Shown: positions 9,578 to 18,911, counted from the stretch's first letter. The stretch: 64,000 bases of DNA from Levilactobacillus mulengensis (GCF_003946045.1 NZ_RHNW01000009.1:56267-120266), one strand, 5' to 3'. A program made the numbers and translations. Notes: generated from the sequence alone by a model not told the origin.

Positions 9578-11908
9578 CTATTCAGAACGTAAGGCGGTAG
9601 CGGCATCTTTCTTCGCGGCCATTCGAGCTGGGATGTGGCCACCCAACATCGTCAGGACGGTACTGATGATGATCAGCACGATACCGTGAACGGGGTTGAG
9701 GTGTGCCACGTTGCTCAGGTCGGTGATGTTCTTCAACACAATGTTGATGGGGAACGTCAGCAGCCAGGCGATGACGACACCCAGCGCACCGGAACCGACA
9801 CCGAGGATGAACGTTTCGGCATCAAAGACACGCGTGATATCTTTCTTCCGGGCCCCTAAGGCCTTCAGAATTCCGATTTCCTTGGTCCGTTCCAGCACGG
9901 ACGTGTAGGTGATGATGGCAATCATGATCATACTAGTGACCAGTGAAATCCCGGCAAAGGCGACCAGTACGTAGGTGATGGCGTCCATCAGCCCCCCCGT
10001 CAAGCTGGAAACCGTTCCGGCCATATCGGTGTAGATCACCTTATCGGACTTGCTCTTCCCCTTGTTGTACTTGTCCAAGTACGTCAACACCTTATCCTTG
10101 TTCTTGAAGGTGTTGGGATAAATCAGAATGCTAGCTGGCGTGGTGGAGCCACCGAGGTAGCTGATCAAGGTCTTCTTGGTCGTGCTATCCACGGTTTGAC
10201 CAGTCATGACGTTATCGCTAGCCTTCTTTTGGGCCTTAACGATTTTGGAATCTTTATTGTCTTTAATGATGTTTTGGGTCAACTTATCACTGTAAGCAAT
10301 CCCGGAAGCCAAGACGTTTTCGGAAGACTTCGCTTTAACTTTCACGATTCCCGCAATCTTGAGGGTCGTGTTATGACTGTTGTTGTACAGGGAGTTGGTG
10401 GCCTTGTTTGGCAGGTAGTTCCCGGTTGGCAAGCTTTGGTAGTAATCGTTGTTGTTCACGATTTTCATCTTGGTGCCAACAATCTTGTTGTAGTTGAAGG
10501 TCTGGTTGTTCTTCACGGTGTACCCCAAATTCTTCAACGCATTGATGTTGGTCGAACCATCGCGGTCAACGATTAAGATGACGTCGTTGGCGTTCTTCGG
10601 ATAGGTTCCGGACACCAGCTTGTAGTGTTTCTTCAGGAAGCTGGTCCCGCCATCGTTGGCACTAGGGTAAACGGAACCGCCGACCCCGGTCGAGGCGCTC
10701 ATCGCCGTTTGCATGGCGTTAGCACTGCTGGAGCCACTGTTATCAACGTTGGAGAAGGAGACCGTTTTGGTCTTTCCGTCGACTTGACGCAGGAGGTTCA
10801 TCCCGGTCGAGTAGGTGTACGTGACGTTCTTGCTCAACTTGGTGTCGAGATTTTTAACATAATTTAAGTAACTCTTGGTAAGCTTATTGGTGTGGGTCGC
10901 CTTGTCTTGCTGGCTGACCTTAGCCGTGACGACCTTCTTGTTGTTCGCCTTGACCGTATCGTTGGACTGCGCCGTGGTACTTGTGGCCGTCTGTGAAATG
11001 GTAACGGGGAACTGCGCCAAGGTGTTGGCCTGGGTCTTATTAATCTGCGCCTGGAACCCGTTGGAGAGGGCCAAGACGATGGCAATCCCGATGATCCCGA
11101 TACTGGAGGCGAAGGCGGTCAGTGCGGTCCGGCCTTTCTTGGTCCGAATGTTGTTAAATGACAGCTTTAAGGCCGTCCAGAACGTCATCCGGGTCTTCTT
11201 CAATTCAAATTGTTGGGCATCAGTGTGTTCGTCGTAGGGGTTGGAATCGTGTTGAATCTTCCCATCGGCAAATTCGATGATCCGGTCGGCATATTGGCGC
11301 GCCAGGTCAGGGTTATGCGTCACCATGATGACCAGTCGTTCCGCAGAAAGTTCCTTGATCAGCTGCATGATTTCTTCACTGGTCTCGGTATCCAGGGCGC
11401 CGGTTGGTTCGTCACACAACAGAATTTCGGGTTCATTGGCAATGGCCCGCGCAATGGCGACCCGTTGCAGTTGCCCACCGGACAGTTGGTTGGGCTTCTT
11501 GTTGATGTGGTCGGACAGACCGACCCGGTCGAGGGCCTTCAGCGCCTTTTCTTTCTTCTCGGCGTTGGAGACGCCACTCAGCGTCATCCCCATTTCCACG
11601 TTGTCCAGGATGCTCAGGTGACTGATGATGTTGTAGCTTTGGAAAATGAACCCAACGGAATTGTTCCGGTAGGCGTCCCAATCGGCTTCAGAGAAGTCCT
11701 TGGTGGATTTTCCTTCAATGGCGAGGTCCCCGGAGTCGTAAATATCCAGGCCGCCAATGCCGTTCAGCATGGTCGTTTTCCCGGAACCACTGGGACCGAG
11801 AATGGCGACGAACTCCTGTGAACGGAACGCCACGGAAACATCGTCGAGGGCCTTCGTAACGGAATCGCCCACATAGTAATATTTCTTAATATGTTTTAGT
11901 TCCAGCAT
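9578..11908 (-). CDS. ABC exporter, fused ATPase and FtsX-like permease
   Basis: A 776-aa protein. Residues 1-226 form an ABC ATPase: Walker [10 protein letters not shown] (38-46), signature LSGGQ (141-145) and Walker B ILLCDEP (161-167). A membrane helix follows near 258-280, then a large Lys/Thr/Ser/Asn-rich extracellular domain (about 290-625), and a C-terminal FtsX-like permease with three helices ([21 protein letters not shown] onward). The layout is that of MacB/LolD-LolE-type mechanotransmission transporters, which in Gram-positives export peptides or antibiotics or modulate cell-wall enzymes. GAAGGA lies before the ATG. A TetR gene is divergent, with a palindrome between them, so repression by that TetR is likely. 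Confidence 0.88.
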   Translation of the reverse strand: MLELKHIKKYYYVGDSVTKALDDVSVAFRSQEFVAILGPSGSGKTTMLNGIGGLDIYDSGDLAIEGKSTKDFSEADWDAYRNNSVGFIFQSYNIISHLSILDNVEMGMTLSGVSNAEKKEKALKALDRVGLSDHINKKPNQLSGGQLQRVAIARAIANEPEILLCDEPTGALDTETSEEIMQLIKELSAERLVIMVTHNPDLARQYADRIIEFADGKIQHDSNPYDEHTDAQQFELKKTRMTFWTALKLSFNNIRTKKGRTALTAFASSIGIIGIAIVLALSNGFQAQINKTQANTLAQFPVTISQTATSTTAQSNDTVKANNKKVVTAKVSQQDKATHTNKLTKSYLNYVKNLDTKLSKNVTYTYSTGMNLLRQVDGKTKTVSFSNVDNSGSSSANAMQTAMSASTGVGGSVYPSANDGGTSFLKKHYKLVSGTYPKNANDVILIVDRDGSTNINALKNLGYTVKNNQTFNYNKIVGTKMKIVNNNDYYQSLPTGNYLPNKATNSLYNNSHNTTLKIAGIVKVKAKSSENVLASGIAYSDKLTQNIIKDNKDSKIVKAQKKASDNVMTGQTVDSTTKKTLISYLGGSTTPASILIYPNTFKNKDKVLTYLDKYNKGKSKSDKVIYTDMAGTVSSLTGGLMDAITYVLVAFAGISLVTSMIMIAIITYTSVLERTKEIGILKALGARKKDITRVFDAETFILGVGSGALGVVIAWLLTFPINIVLKNITDLSNVAHLNPVHGIVLIIISTVLTMLGGHIPARMAAKKDAATALRSE

Positions 11909-12047
11909 TTTAAAATAATCCTTCCATATTTTGGCTTTCGGCTGTTGCTCAGGCTATTTTTCTGATAAAATAAACATTAATGCAACACCGTGTCTAATAG
12001 CATAAAAATAAATTGTGGTCGTGGCAACCGTCAATGTCGACGATTTT

Positions 12048-12093
12048 GTCGTGAACACAACAAAATTTATGAAAATGTTGTATACATGACGAC
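12048..12093. promoter_or_regulatory. Palindromic candidate operator between ABC exporter and TetR genes
   Basis: GTCGTGAACACAACA on the left is an imperfect inverted repeat of TGTTGTATACATGACGAC on the right, with about 13 nt between (ACAACA ... TGTTGT core). It sits in the 319-bp divergent intergenic region, as expected for a TetR operator controlling both genes. Confidence 0.5.
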
Positions 12094-12227
12094 GACAGCA
12101 ATTAGCTGGCTTTTACCATACCATAAAGTACCTGCTTTCGGCACGTAATGTCTCCTTGAAATTACGGGGACTGGGGATGGGAGAGTCGTTGCGGCAGTAA
12201 CGCGTTGTGCAATAGGAGTGAGAATTC

Positions 12228-12764
12228 ATGGCTGGTGTGAAAAACAATCGGCGGGCCCAATACACCCAGCAGATCATTCAAGAAACCGTGCTGGGGTTGT
12301 TGGAGAGTAAACCGATCAACGCCATTTCTGTGACGGAGGTCTGCGCCAAGGCCGACGTCAATCGAACCACGTTCTACCGGTATTACACCGACATTTATGA
12401 CTGCGTGGCCAGCATCGAGAAGGCCTTTGTCGCGGGGTTACATCCGCTGGAAGATGGCTCACCGACCGCGGCCTTGGAGCACCTGTTAACGGCCTTTTAC
12501 GAGGACAAGAAGCTCAGTAATCTCGTCTTCGTTGAGGGTAAGACCAAGTTGCTCGAGCGCATGCAGGAATTGATGCAGCGCACGGGCCCGGAGCCACCGC
12601 TGATCGATGACTACCAGGGGACCTATATTGGCGCCGGTTTGCAAAGTATCCTTAAAAAGTGGGTCAAGGACGGCATGCCCGAGACCCCACACCAATTAAC
12701 GCAAATTATTATCAACACCATACTAGCCAAGAACCTGTCAGAGATGCGGGATGCGGTTTTGTAG
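12228..12764 (+). CDS. TetR-family transcriptional regulator
   Basis: A 178-aa protein. The N-terminal TetR DNA-binding domain is clear: ISVTEVCAKADVNRTTFYRYY (helix-turn-helix, residues 38-58) followed by the DIYD turn. The C-terminal half is a divergent ligand-binding region of the TetR_C/dihydroxyacetone-kinase-regulator type, with helices ending in IIINTILAKNL. AGGAG lies 9 nt before the ATG. It is divergent from the ABC exporter, which it most likely represses until a substrate drug or peptide binds. A terminator follows before murA. Confidence 0.85.
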   Translation: MAGVKNNRRAQYTQQIIQETVLGLLESKPINAISVTEVCAKADVNRTTFYRYYTDIYDCVASIEKAFVAGLHPLEDGSPTAALEHLLTAFYEDKKLSNLVFVEGKTKLLERMQELMQRTGPEPPLIDDYQGTYIGAGLQSILKKWVKDGMPETPHQLTQIIINTILAKNLSEMRDAVL

Positions 12765-12788
12765 CTGCCAAATATTACAATTTGCCCG

Positions 12789-12828
12789 AAATACCGGGAA
12801 ACTGTTGTCTTTTTGCCCGGTATTATTT
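12789..12828 (+). terminator. Terminator of TetR gene
   Basis: AAATACCGGG pairs with CCCGGTATT, followed by ATTTAT; the T-tract is imperfect. Confidence 0.6.
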
Positions 12829-12890
12829 ATCATGGTATCTGACTGTATGGAATTACAATGGAAGATAAATTAAGTGAGGAACACATCACA

Positions 12891-14177
12891 ATGAAGAAAA
12901 TGATTATTCACGGCGGCCGACCACTCTCTGGAGAAGTGACGATCGGCGGCGCTAAAAATAGCACAGTGGCATTGATTCCGGCAGCGATTTTAGCTGATAC
13001 ACCGGTCCGTTTTGACATGGTACCGGATATCCTTGATGTGCACAACTTAATGTTAATTTTGAAATCGATGAACGTGCATTCCACGTTTGAAGATGGGGTC
13101 CTCACCATTGACCCAACGGAAATCGTTGAAGCACCACTTCCGAGCAAGGCCATCAAGAGCTTGCGCGCGTCTTATTATTTTATGGGGTCCTTGTTGGGGC
13201 GGTTCCAACGGGCCACGCTGAGCTTCCCGGGCGGCGATAACATCGGGCCACGGCCAATCGACCAACACATCAAAGCGTTTAAGGCACTGGGTGCGGCGGT
13301 CGACGAGCATGACGGCACGGTGCGTATCACCACGGGTCCCGAGGGGTTACACGGCGCACGGATTTTCTTGGACATGGTCTCAGTCGGGGCAACGATCAAC
13401 TCGATTCTTGCGGCGGTCAAGGCTGTGGGGACCACGGTGATTGAAAACGCGGCGAAGGAACCGGAAATTATTGATATCGCCACCTTCCTGAACAACATGG
13501 GCGCTCATGTCCGTGGAGCCGGCACCGATGTCATTCGGATTGAAGGGGTGCCAACGTTACGGGCCATGAACACGCACACGATTATTCCCGATCGCATCGA
13601 AGCCGGGACGTACCTGTCAATGGCTGCGGCCGTTGGCGACGGTGTCGTGGTCAAAAACGTGATTCCAGAACATTTGGAAGCCTTCACGGCTAAGATGATC
13701 GAAATGGGCGTGCCGTTGGAAATCAACGAAGACAGCATTTACGTGCCTCGCTCTGAGGACTTGAAGCCGATTCAGGTCAAGACGATGCCGTTCCCAGGGT
13801 TTGCGACCGACCTGCAACAGCCGATTACGCCGCTACTCTTTAAGGCGGACGGCAGTAGTGTGGTCATCGATACCATTTATCCCAAACGCATCAAGCACAT
13901 CGCCGAGCTGCGGAAGATGGGTGCCCACATTCGTTCTGAAGAGGGCACCATTGTGGTTGACCCGAGCGATGACCTGATTGGGGGCCAAGTTCAGGCCGGA
14001 GAAATCCGTGCCGGGGCTTCCCTGGTGATTGCCGGACTCATGGCCGATGGTGACACGGAGATTAGTCAGGCAGATAATATTTTGCGCGGCTATGACCGGA
14101 TTGTTGAAAAATTAACGGCGTTAAACGCCGACGTAGAAATCGTTGATGACAGTTTAGTGGAAAACGGCCAAGATTAG
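12891..14177 (+). CDS. murA: UDP-N-acetylglucosamine 1-carboxyvinyltransferase with Asp in place of the active-site Cys
   Basis: A 428-aa enzyme that transfers enolpyruvate from PEP to UDP-GlcNAc, the first committed step of peptidoglycan synthesis. The catalytic K22-N23 pair ([13 protein letters not shown]) is present. At the position of the usual nucleophile-like cysteine (PGGC) the sequence reads [15 protein letters not shown], with D116. Asp at this site is known from mycobacterial and chlamydial MurA, where the enzyme works but fosfomycin cannot alkylate it. The start is ATG 12891 (GTGAGGA 10 nt upstream), not the ATG at 12858, which lacks a ribosome site. Next to rpmE2, as in related genomes. 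Confidence 0.95.
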   Translation: MKKMIIHGGRPLSGEVTIGGAKNSTVALIPAAILADTPVRFDMVPDILDVHNLMLILKSMNVHSTFEDGVLTIDPTEIVEAPLPSKAIKSLRASYYFMGSLLGRFQRATLSFPGGDNIGPRPIDQHIKAFKALGAAVDEHDGTVRITTGPEGLHGARIFLDMVSVGATINSILAAVKAVGTTVIENAAKEPEIIDIATFLNNMGAHVRGAGTDVIRIEGVPTLRAMNTHTIIPDRIEAGTYLSMAAAVGDGVVVKNVIPEHLEAFTAKMIEMGVPLEINEDSIYVPRSEDLKPIQVKTMPFPGFATDLQQPITPLLFKADGSSVVIDTIYPKRIKHIAELRKMGAHIRSEEGTIVVDPSDDLIGGQVQAGEIRAGASLVIAGLMADGDTEISQADNILRGYDRIVEKLTALNADVEIVDDSLVENGQD

Positions 14178-14278
14178 CCATTGCCGCTATGTCGTTTTCA
14201 TGTTATAATTCAACGGTTGACGATTAAAATCAATCTCTGATTCAGTCAATGGATCAGGGCAAAGGAGCGTATTACATT

Positions 14279-14530
14279 ATGAAGCAAGGAATTCACCCAG
14301 ATTACCACGAAGTTGTGTTCCAAGATTCAAGTACTGGTTTCCAGTTCTTATCTGGTTCAACGGCAACTTCTGACGAAACGGTTGAATGGGAAGACGGCAA
14401 CACCTACCCATTGATCCGTGTCGAAATTACTTCTGATTCCCACCCATTCTACACGGGTAAGCAAAAGTTTACTCAAGCCGATGGTGCTGTGGACCGTTTC
14501 AACAAGAAGTACGGTTTATCCAACGACTAA
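14279..14530 (+). CDS. rpmE2: 50S ribosomal protein L31 type B
   Basis: An 83-aa protein, [16 protein letters not shown]..., ending [23 protein letters not shown], which is the L31 type B pattern without the zinc-binding cysteines of type A. L31 bridges the large subunit to the 30S head. The start is ATG 14279 with AAAGGAG 11 nt upstream; the ORF extends 10 codons further up without support. A strong terminator follows. Confidence 0.95.
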   Translation: MKQGIHPDYHEVVFQDSSTGFQFLSGSTATSDETVEWEDGNTYPLIRVEITSDSHPFYTGKQKFTQADGAVDRFNKKYGLSND

Positions 14531-14553
14531 TTATAAAATTTATGATTTGTCTT

Positions 14554-14589
14554 ACCGGTTACGGGGTTATCCCCGTGGCCGGTTTTTTT
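14554..14589 (+). terminator. Terminator of rpmE2
   Basis: ACCGG/CCGGT and GGGG/CCCC form a two-part stem followed by seven Ts. Confidence 0.9.
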
Positions 14590-14598
14590 GTAGAAAAG

Positions 14599-14790
14599 AG
14601 TGCGGAACGAGCCGCTTAGACTCTGAGCATTAACGTGGCTAAGGGAATATCCCCGGGCTTGGGATATTTTCTTAGCCGGGTTAAGCGCAGGAGTCTGGCT
14701 CGTGAAGCACGTTTCGGAGGCCGCCAGGACCGGGATAGCTCTGTGGAGGACCGACCTAGCGAACTAAAGCAATCTAAATTGAACGGAAAT
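14599..14790. repeat. Dispersed long-hairpin element, full copy (variant A2)
   Basis: The outer arm GTGC, ACGAGCC, AGACTC, TTAAC (14600-14634) pairs with GTTAA, GAGTCT, GGCTCGT, GCAC (14680-14710). The inner hairpin is GGCTAAG...CTTAGCC (14637-14677), unrelated in sequence to that of copy A1. A conserved tail follows (GTTTCGGAGGCCGCCAGGAC, then a stretch similar to bases 60-110 of the window). Confidence 0.8.
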
Positions 14791-15128
14791 TCCAAACTTG
14801 GGTCATTGCTTAGTCGGGGTTAAGCGCTGGGGGAGAGAATGGTAAGAGCCAGATTGATGAACTGAACCAGTATTCTAGATGCTAGTCAGTGCTGCTATCT
14901 CTATAGGAAGAAAGTGGCTGATTCACATGCCGCAACTGACCACTCACCTGAATAGTGCGCTAAAACCCACCCACAAGCCCAACACAACGTTCTGTGGTCT
15001 CCTATGAATAATCTTGTAAAGCACTAGAAAAACCGCTTAGTGACGCTCAGAACAGCCTGTGGACCTACCCACCGTTGTCATTTTCCGAATGAATTTGTTA
15101 ATTTTCTGACACCGTCGAGCCTCAGACT
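14791..15128. other. Non-coding gap before sortase gene
   Basis: No credible gene, RNA or repeat beyond a weak echo of the repeat (GTTAAGCGCTGG near 14820). Confidence 0.5.
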
Positions 15129-15156
15129 TTGTTTTTGTTAGTAAAAAGGGTAGAAT
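15129..15156 (+). promoter_or_regulatory. Sortase gene promoter
   Basis: TTGTTT (15129-15134), a 16-nt spacer and TAGAAT (15151-15156). Confidence 0.5.
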
Positions 15157-15202
15157 TCAAAGTCGTAGAGACCGAATTATTTGGGGATTGGAGTAACTAA
15201 TT

Positions 15203-15913
15203 ATGGCAGACAAAAAGAAGCAGCAGCCAAAACGTCGTTGGCGATGGCTATGGAGCACGCTGTTTGTCCTCCTGATTGTCATTTCGCTGGGCTTAATCTT
15301 TAACGAACAAATTAAAAACTGGTTGATTTCTTCCTATCAGCCTAAGATTACGCGTAAGGCTGTTCAGAATAACGAGAAGAAGAAGGCCTCGTATGATTTC
15401 AGCAAGGTGAAGTCGCTGGACTTCTCGACGGTAGCCAATGCCCGTTGGAACACGGCAAACATCCACGTGGTGGGGGAAATTCTGATGCCACAGTCGAAGA
15501 TTCACTTGCCGATTGCTAAGGGCGTTAGCAACGAGGTCCTGGCACTGACGGCGGGGACCATGCGGCCGGACCAGAAGATGGGCCAGGGCAACTATCCATT
15601 GGCTGGACATCACATGTCTTCGCAATCGATTCTGTTTAGCCCTCTGTATTGGAAGACACGGGTCGGCCAAATGATCTACCTGACCAATGCCAAGACCGTC
15701 TTCGTTTACAAGGTCAGCGTCCGTAAGTTCATTCCAGCAACGGACGTGGGCGTAGTTGCCCAGACGAAACAAAAACTGGTCACCCTGATCACCTGTGACG
15801 CGACTGGGGCGAACCGGTTGATGATTCGTGGGAAATACGTGAAGCAGATGGCCTATAAGGATGCCCCAAGTTCCGTGCAAAAAGGGTTCCATGGTGGTTT
15901 TAACAACAAATAA
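15203..15913 (+). CDS. srtA: Class A sortase
   Basis: A 236-aa membrane-anchored transpeptidase. A basic N-terminus (KKKQQPKRRWR) is followed by one membrane helix (residues 16-33). The sortase beta-barrel has the catalytic H136 in YPLAGHHM, C198 in TLITCD and the likely arginine R205 (GANRLMIRG). Sortases cleave LPxTG-type signals between Thr and Gly (or equivalent) and attach the protein to the cell wall. The LPQTSE protein 1.8 kb downstream is a natural substrate. A single sortase beside a WxL cluster could be the housekeeping enzyme or a dedicated one. Own promoter and terminator. Confidence 0.9.
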   Translation: MADKKKQQPKRRWRWLWSTLFVLLIVISLGLIFNEQIKNWLISSYQPKITRKAVQNNEKKKASYDFSKVKSLDFSTVANARWNTANIHVVGEILMPQSKIHLPIAKGVSNEVLALTAGTMRPDQKMGQGNYPLAGHHMSSQSILFSPLYWKTRVGQMIYLTNAKTVFVYKVSVRKFIPATDVGVVAQTKQKLVTLITCDATGANRLMIRGKYVKQMAYKDAPSSVQKGFHGGFNNK

Positions 15914-15917
15914 GGGT

Positions 15918-15966
15918 AAAAAATCAGTGATTTCTGTCCAAAAAGCAGAAAACGCTGATTTTTTTT
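15918..15966 (+). terminator. Terminator of sortase gene
   Basis: AAAATCAG pairs with CTGATTTT, with inner CTG/CAG pairing, followed by a T-run. Confidence 0.85.
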
Positions 15967-16277
15967 ACTTTTTTTGAATTTTTTTAAAAATATTTTTAAA
16001 AAAATCGCGTCAAACGGGTAATTGGCGCACAATCTAGACGTATCAAGGGTTTAGAGTGCATAGTACATAGGGTATCCAATAGTAACTAAAGATATCGCAT
16101 ACTATAAAACAAAACAAAAATAGTTAGCAAATTTCGGAAAAATGCCATAAAATGTAAACTGTTTTCATTGATAAACGTGCCTACAAACATTGTCACATAG
16201 GCATTTTAATTGTAATAGCAAACATGGTATAAATCAATTAATCGTGCATGAAAGAATTACCGAATTAGTTATTCTCC

Positions 16278-16323
16278 CCACAGATGATTAAGAGTGGACA
16301 AAGAACGCAAAATGATGTACTAT
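16278..16323 (+). promoter_or_regulatory. WxL promoter with palindromic box (copy 1)
   Basis: CCACA (16278-16282) and AGTGG (16293-16297) flank GATGATTAAG, overlapping the -35 TGGACA (16295-16300). A 17-nt spacer leads to TACTAT (16318-16323). The 25-bp box is repeated with 23 matches at 17565. The region 15967-16277 holds no other feature; it is A/T-rich. Confidence 0.65.
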
Positions 16324-16469
16324 ATCCTTGTAAGGTTGATACAGAGAAAACCACCGCACGTTGGGGGAACATGATTAACTAGGGTAATCCCGCGAGGTAG
16401 TTGAACGAAGATCAGCCAATGTTGACAGAAATTTATATTTAGCCAAAAGGCTTAAAGGGGATAATAAAT

Positions 16470-17135
16470 ATGTTTAAGAAGACTTTGGGTTTCGTTGCTG
16501 TTGCTGCTGCATTTGCTGGTTTAGGTTTAGCTTCAACGACGACTGCCAACGCGGATGTTGCCGCTGACGCAACTACTGGGACTACCGCTGCTAACGTTAA
16601 TTTAACTGCTGATCCTAACGGTGCCGGTGGTGTTAGCTTGGTTCAAGTACCAACATTAACTTTTGCTGACAAGGTTTTGACTGGGTCCAAGGATACGACT
16701 ACTTTGGGTGTTGCTAACAACTTGGTTGTTAAGAATGCCGGGGCTAACACTGGTTGGTCCGTCACTGTTGACAGTACTGCAATGACTTCCGGCACCGATA
16801 AACTTAGTGGTGGTTCCTACGACTTGAAGAGTGCTTCAGCTAACGCCCTTCCAGTTCAGTCAGATTTTTCTACGGAAGATACCAGCAACCAGACGACTGC
16901 CACAGTTAGTTCTGCAACTGACTCAGTTACTGGTACTAGTTTTAATGGGGTAGCTGTTAATACTGGTGTTGACACTAGTGCACAATCAGTTATGAATGCT
17001 GTTGCTAATCAAGGTATTGGGACTTTCAGTGCAAACTTTGGTAAGGATTCAGTTCTGAATATCCCCGCTTCAGCAGTCGCTGGTAAGTACGAATCAACCT
17101 TGACTTGGACTTTGAAGAACGCACCATTAGCTTAA
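16470..17135 (+). CDS. WxL-domain cell-surface protein (solo)
   Basis: A 221-aa secreted protein. The signal peptide (residues 1-28, ending TTTANA) is followed directly by a WxL domain that fills the mature protein: the proximal motif GWSVTV and the distal LTWTLKNAP at the C-terminus. WxL domains bind peptidoglycan non-covalently and interact with DUF916/DUF3324 membrane proteins. It has its own promoter with the palindromic box and its own terminator, so it is transcribed alone but probably co-regulated with the operon at 17717. Corresponds to the CscB type of lactobacillar cell-surface complexes. Confidence 0.9.
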   Translation: MFKKTLGFVAVAAAFAGLGLASTTTANADVAADATTGTTAANVNLTADPNGAGGVSLVQVPTLTFADKVLTGSKDTTTLGVANNLVVKNAGANTGWSVTVDSTAMTSGTDKLSGGSYDLKSASANALPVQSDFSTEDTSNQTTATVSSATDSVTGTSFNGVAVNTGVDTSAQSVMNAVANQGIGTFSANFGKDSVLNIPASAVAGKYESTLTWTLKNAPLA

Positions 17136-17155
17136 TTTAAATGAATTTGTTTTAT

Positions 17156-17182
17156 GAGACGGCTGAAAAGCCGTCTTTTTTT
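17156..17182 (+). terminator. Terminator of solo WxL gene
   Basis: AGACGGCT-GAAA-AGCCGTCT followed by a T-run; a near-ideal terminator. Confidence 0.92.
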
Positions 17183-17274
17183 GTTTGCCCTTGTTTTCAA
17201 ATGTAGTTGCGTGATTTCTAGGGTTATAGTTAATCGTTGTCTTTGAAATCGGATTGAGAGGAGGTCTTTGATCA

Positions 17275-17328
17275 ATGAAGGTATATCATGCGAATAATTT
17301 TTTGCTGAAAATTACCTGTAAAAGATAG
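17275..17328 (+). other. Tiny ORF with strong ribosome binding site
   Basis: AGAGGAGGT at 17258-17266 lies 8 nt before ATG 17275, which opens a 17-codon frame (MKVYHANNFLLKITCKR). It may be a remnant of a decayed gene or a leader peptide. No homology is recognised. The rest of 17183-17560 shows nothing else. Confidence 0.25.
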
Positions 17329-17564
17329 ATTAAGTAGAGAAAACGGTAGCTATTTTACCTACGCCTTTAGTTGAGGGGTGTAAAACAATAGCAATTGGAT
17401 AAAACAAATTAGACAATCACGTAGAAATGGGATACAAACTACTAACCAATTAACGAATCAACAAGCCTAACATAGACCACTTGAATAGGAATTAAACAGA
17501 TCGTTGGTGAACTGACTAATCGTTTATACACCCCTGACAATACTTCTTATAAAAACGTTTGTTA

Positions 17565-17610
17565 CCACAGATGATTAATTGTGGACAAAAGCTCAAAACG
17601 GTGCTATTAT
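17565..17610 (+). promoter_or_regulatory. WxL operon promoter with palindromic box (copy 2)
   Basis: CCACA (17565-17569), GATGATTAAT and TGTGG (17580-17584) overlap the -35 TGGACA (17582-17587). A 17-nt spacer leads to TATTAT (17605-17610). Same box and same geometry as at 16278. Confidence 0.7.
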
Positions 17611-17716
17611 AACTTATGTAATCAGATGAATTCATCAGATAGCTTCATATAAGTTTCATAATTTAGGTAAGTGTTGTGGTTGTGACAAGGAACAAAGACG
17701 TGAGGATGGGACAGCG

Positions 17717-18163
17717 ATGCGATTACGAGATTTAGGTTTGCTGGTACTGAGCCTGCTGATCGTCAGTTGGGGCATGCCAGCAACTGCTCGTGCGGATGAT
17801 GTTCAGCAATCACACTATTCGGTAGCGTTAACCAAACCACCAGCAACAGGCACATCTGATGTGACCGGCGGCGGTGCGGGAGCCACTATCAATGGTAATG
17901 ACGGCGATACAGTGACTGGGAACGACAATTCCGGGAGCTCATCAACATCACCCGCCACGAATACTAACGGTGGTCAAGGGGCGACCGTTAGTCCCACGAA
18001 TGGTAAGGTTACGCAAGCTTCACAGGCATCACACCATGTTTTAGCGGGTCGGTTACCACAAACATCTGAAGTGTGGTTCGGCTTTAGCACACTAGCAGGA
18101 ATTATCTTGTTACTACTAGCTTGGATTGGAATTCTACTTAAAAGAAGAAAACAACAAAATTAA
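17717..18163 (+). CDS. Small LPQTSE-anchored surface protein
   Basis: A 148-aa protein. It has a signal peptide (1-26), a short low-complexity Gly/Asn/Thr/Ser region, the sorting signal LPQTSE (residues 113-118), a hydrophobic helix (about 120-141) and the basic tail KRRKQQN. LPQTxE is the sortase motif used by many lactobacilli in place of LPxTG. In csc-type clusters the small anchored protein (CscD) is thought to hold the complex at the wall. First gene of a four-gene operon (17717-20823), 19 nt before the next WxL gene. Confidence 0.88.
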   Translation: MRLRDLGLLVLSLLIVSWGMPATARADDVQQSHYSVALTKPPATGTSDVTGGGAGATINGNDGDTVTGNDNSGSSSTSPATNTNGGQGATVSPTNGKVTQASQASHHVLAGRLPQTSEVWFGFSTLAGIILLLLAWIGILLKRRKQQN

Positions 18164-18182
18164 GTTGAGGGAGATTTTCATT

Positions 18183-18911
18183 ATGACTAAAAAAACTTTA
18201 CAATTATTAGCTTCTGCTGCATTGGTTGCTGGCCTTGGATTTACGACTGTTCAAGCAAATGCGTCTGCAACTACTAATACCGGTTCTCAAGATACTACTG
18301 CTAAGGTTACCTTGAGCAGTAAGGGTGCTGGCGATAACGGTAACAACGGTAACGGTGATGGCGATGGTGGTAACGTTGCTGGTTCATTAGCTATCACTTC
18401 AGCTCCTGATGTTACTTTTAGCGATGGTAAGGGGAATGTCTTAGATGGTAAGACAGCCTTAGACTTAACGGGTACTTTTACCAAGGGTGCAAATTCTTGG
18501 AAGGACGCAGAACTTGGTGCTGTAACGGTTGTTGATCCTGGTACTGCTTCAGGTTGGAAGGTTCAAGTTTCTAACACGGCACTGACGAACGATTTGAACA
18601 CAGATGCTGACAAGACTAATGATGTTGCTGGTGCCGCTGCAACTATCCAGGGTGGTAACATTAACTTCACTGGTGCTAAGGTTGCTTCAACTGATTCAAC
18701 GAACCCTGCCGGGGCAACTGCAGATGCTGACAATATTTCGTTACCAACTGGTGGTACTGAAAACAAGCCTGTTTACAATGCCAAGGTTGGCGCTGGTGTC
18801 GGGACTTGGACGGATACTTTCTCAGGTGCAGATTTGACCGTTCCTTCAGGTAACGCTGCTGGTTCATACACCTCTACCTTAACTTGGACTTTGACTAACA
18901 CTCCTGAATAA
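18183..18911 (+). CDS. WxL-domain cell-surface protein
   Basis: A 242-aa secreted protein with a signal peptide (1-26), a Gly/Asn/Asp-rich linker (about residues 47-61), then a WxL domain: proximal GWKVQV and C-terminal LTWTLTNTPE. The start is ATG 18183, after TGAGGGA; the reading frame extends back into the LPQTSE gene without support. CscB type. Its position between the anchored protein and a second WxL protein suggests subunits of one surface complex. Confidence 0.9.
   Translation: MTKKTLQLLASAALVAGLGFTTVQANASATTNTGSQDTTAKVTLSSKGAGDNGNNGNGDGDGGNVAGSLAITSAPDVTFSDGKGNVLDGKTALDLTGTFTKGANSWKDAELGAVTVVDPGTASGWKVQVSNTALTNDLNTDADKTNDVAGAAATIQGGNINFTGAKVASTDSTNPAGATADADNISLPTGGTENKPVYNAKVGAGVGTWTDTFSGADLTVPSGNAAGSYTSTLTWTLTNTPE

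Noticed and set aside
11210..11821. 203-aa frame opposite the ABC ATPase domain
   Set aside because: Antisense to Walker A/B-containing sequence; no ribosome site; no recognisable domain.
14990..15080. Second DnaA-box cluster before the sortase gene
   Set aside because: Only loose partial matches (TGTGGTC, ATGAATAAT, TGTGGAC); not above chance.
15293..15892. 199-aa frame opposite the sortase gene
   Set aside because: Antisense shadow of a catalytically complete sortase.
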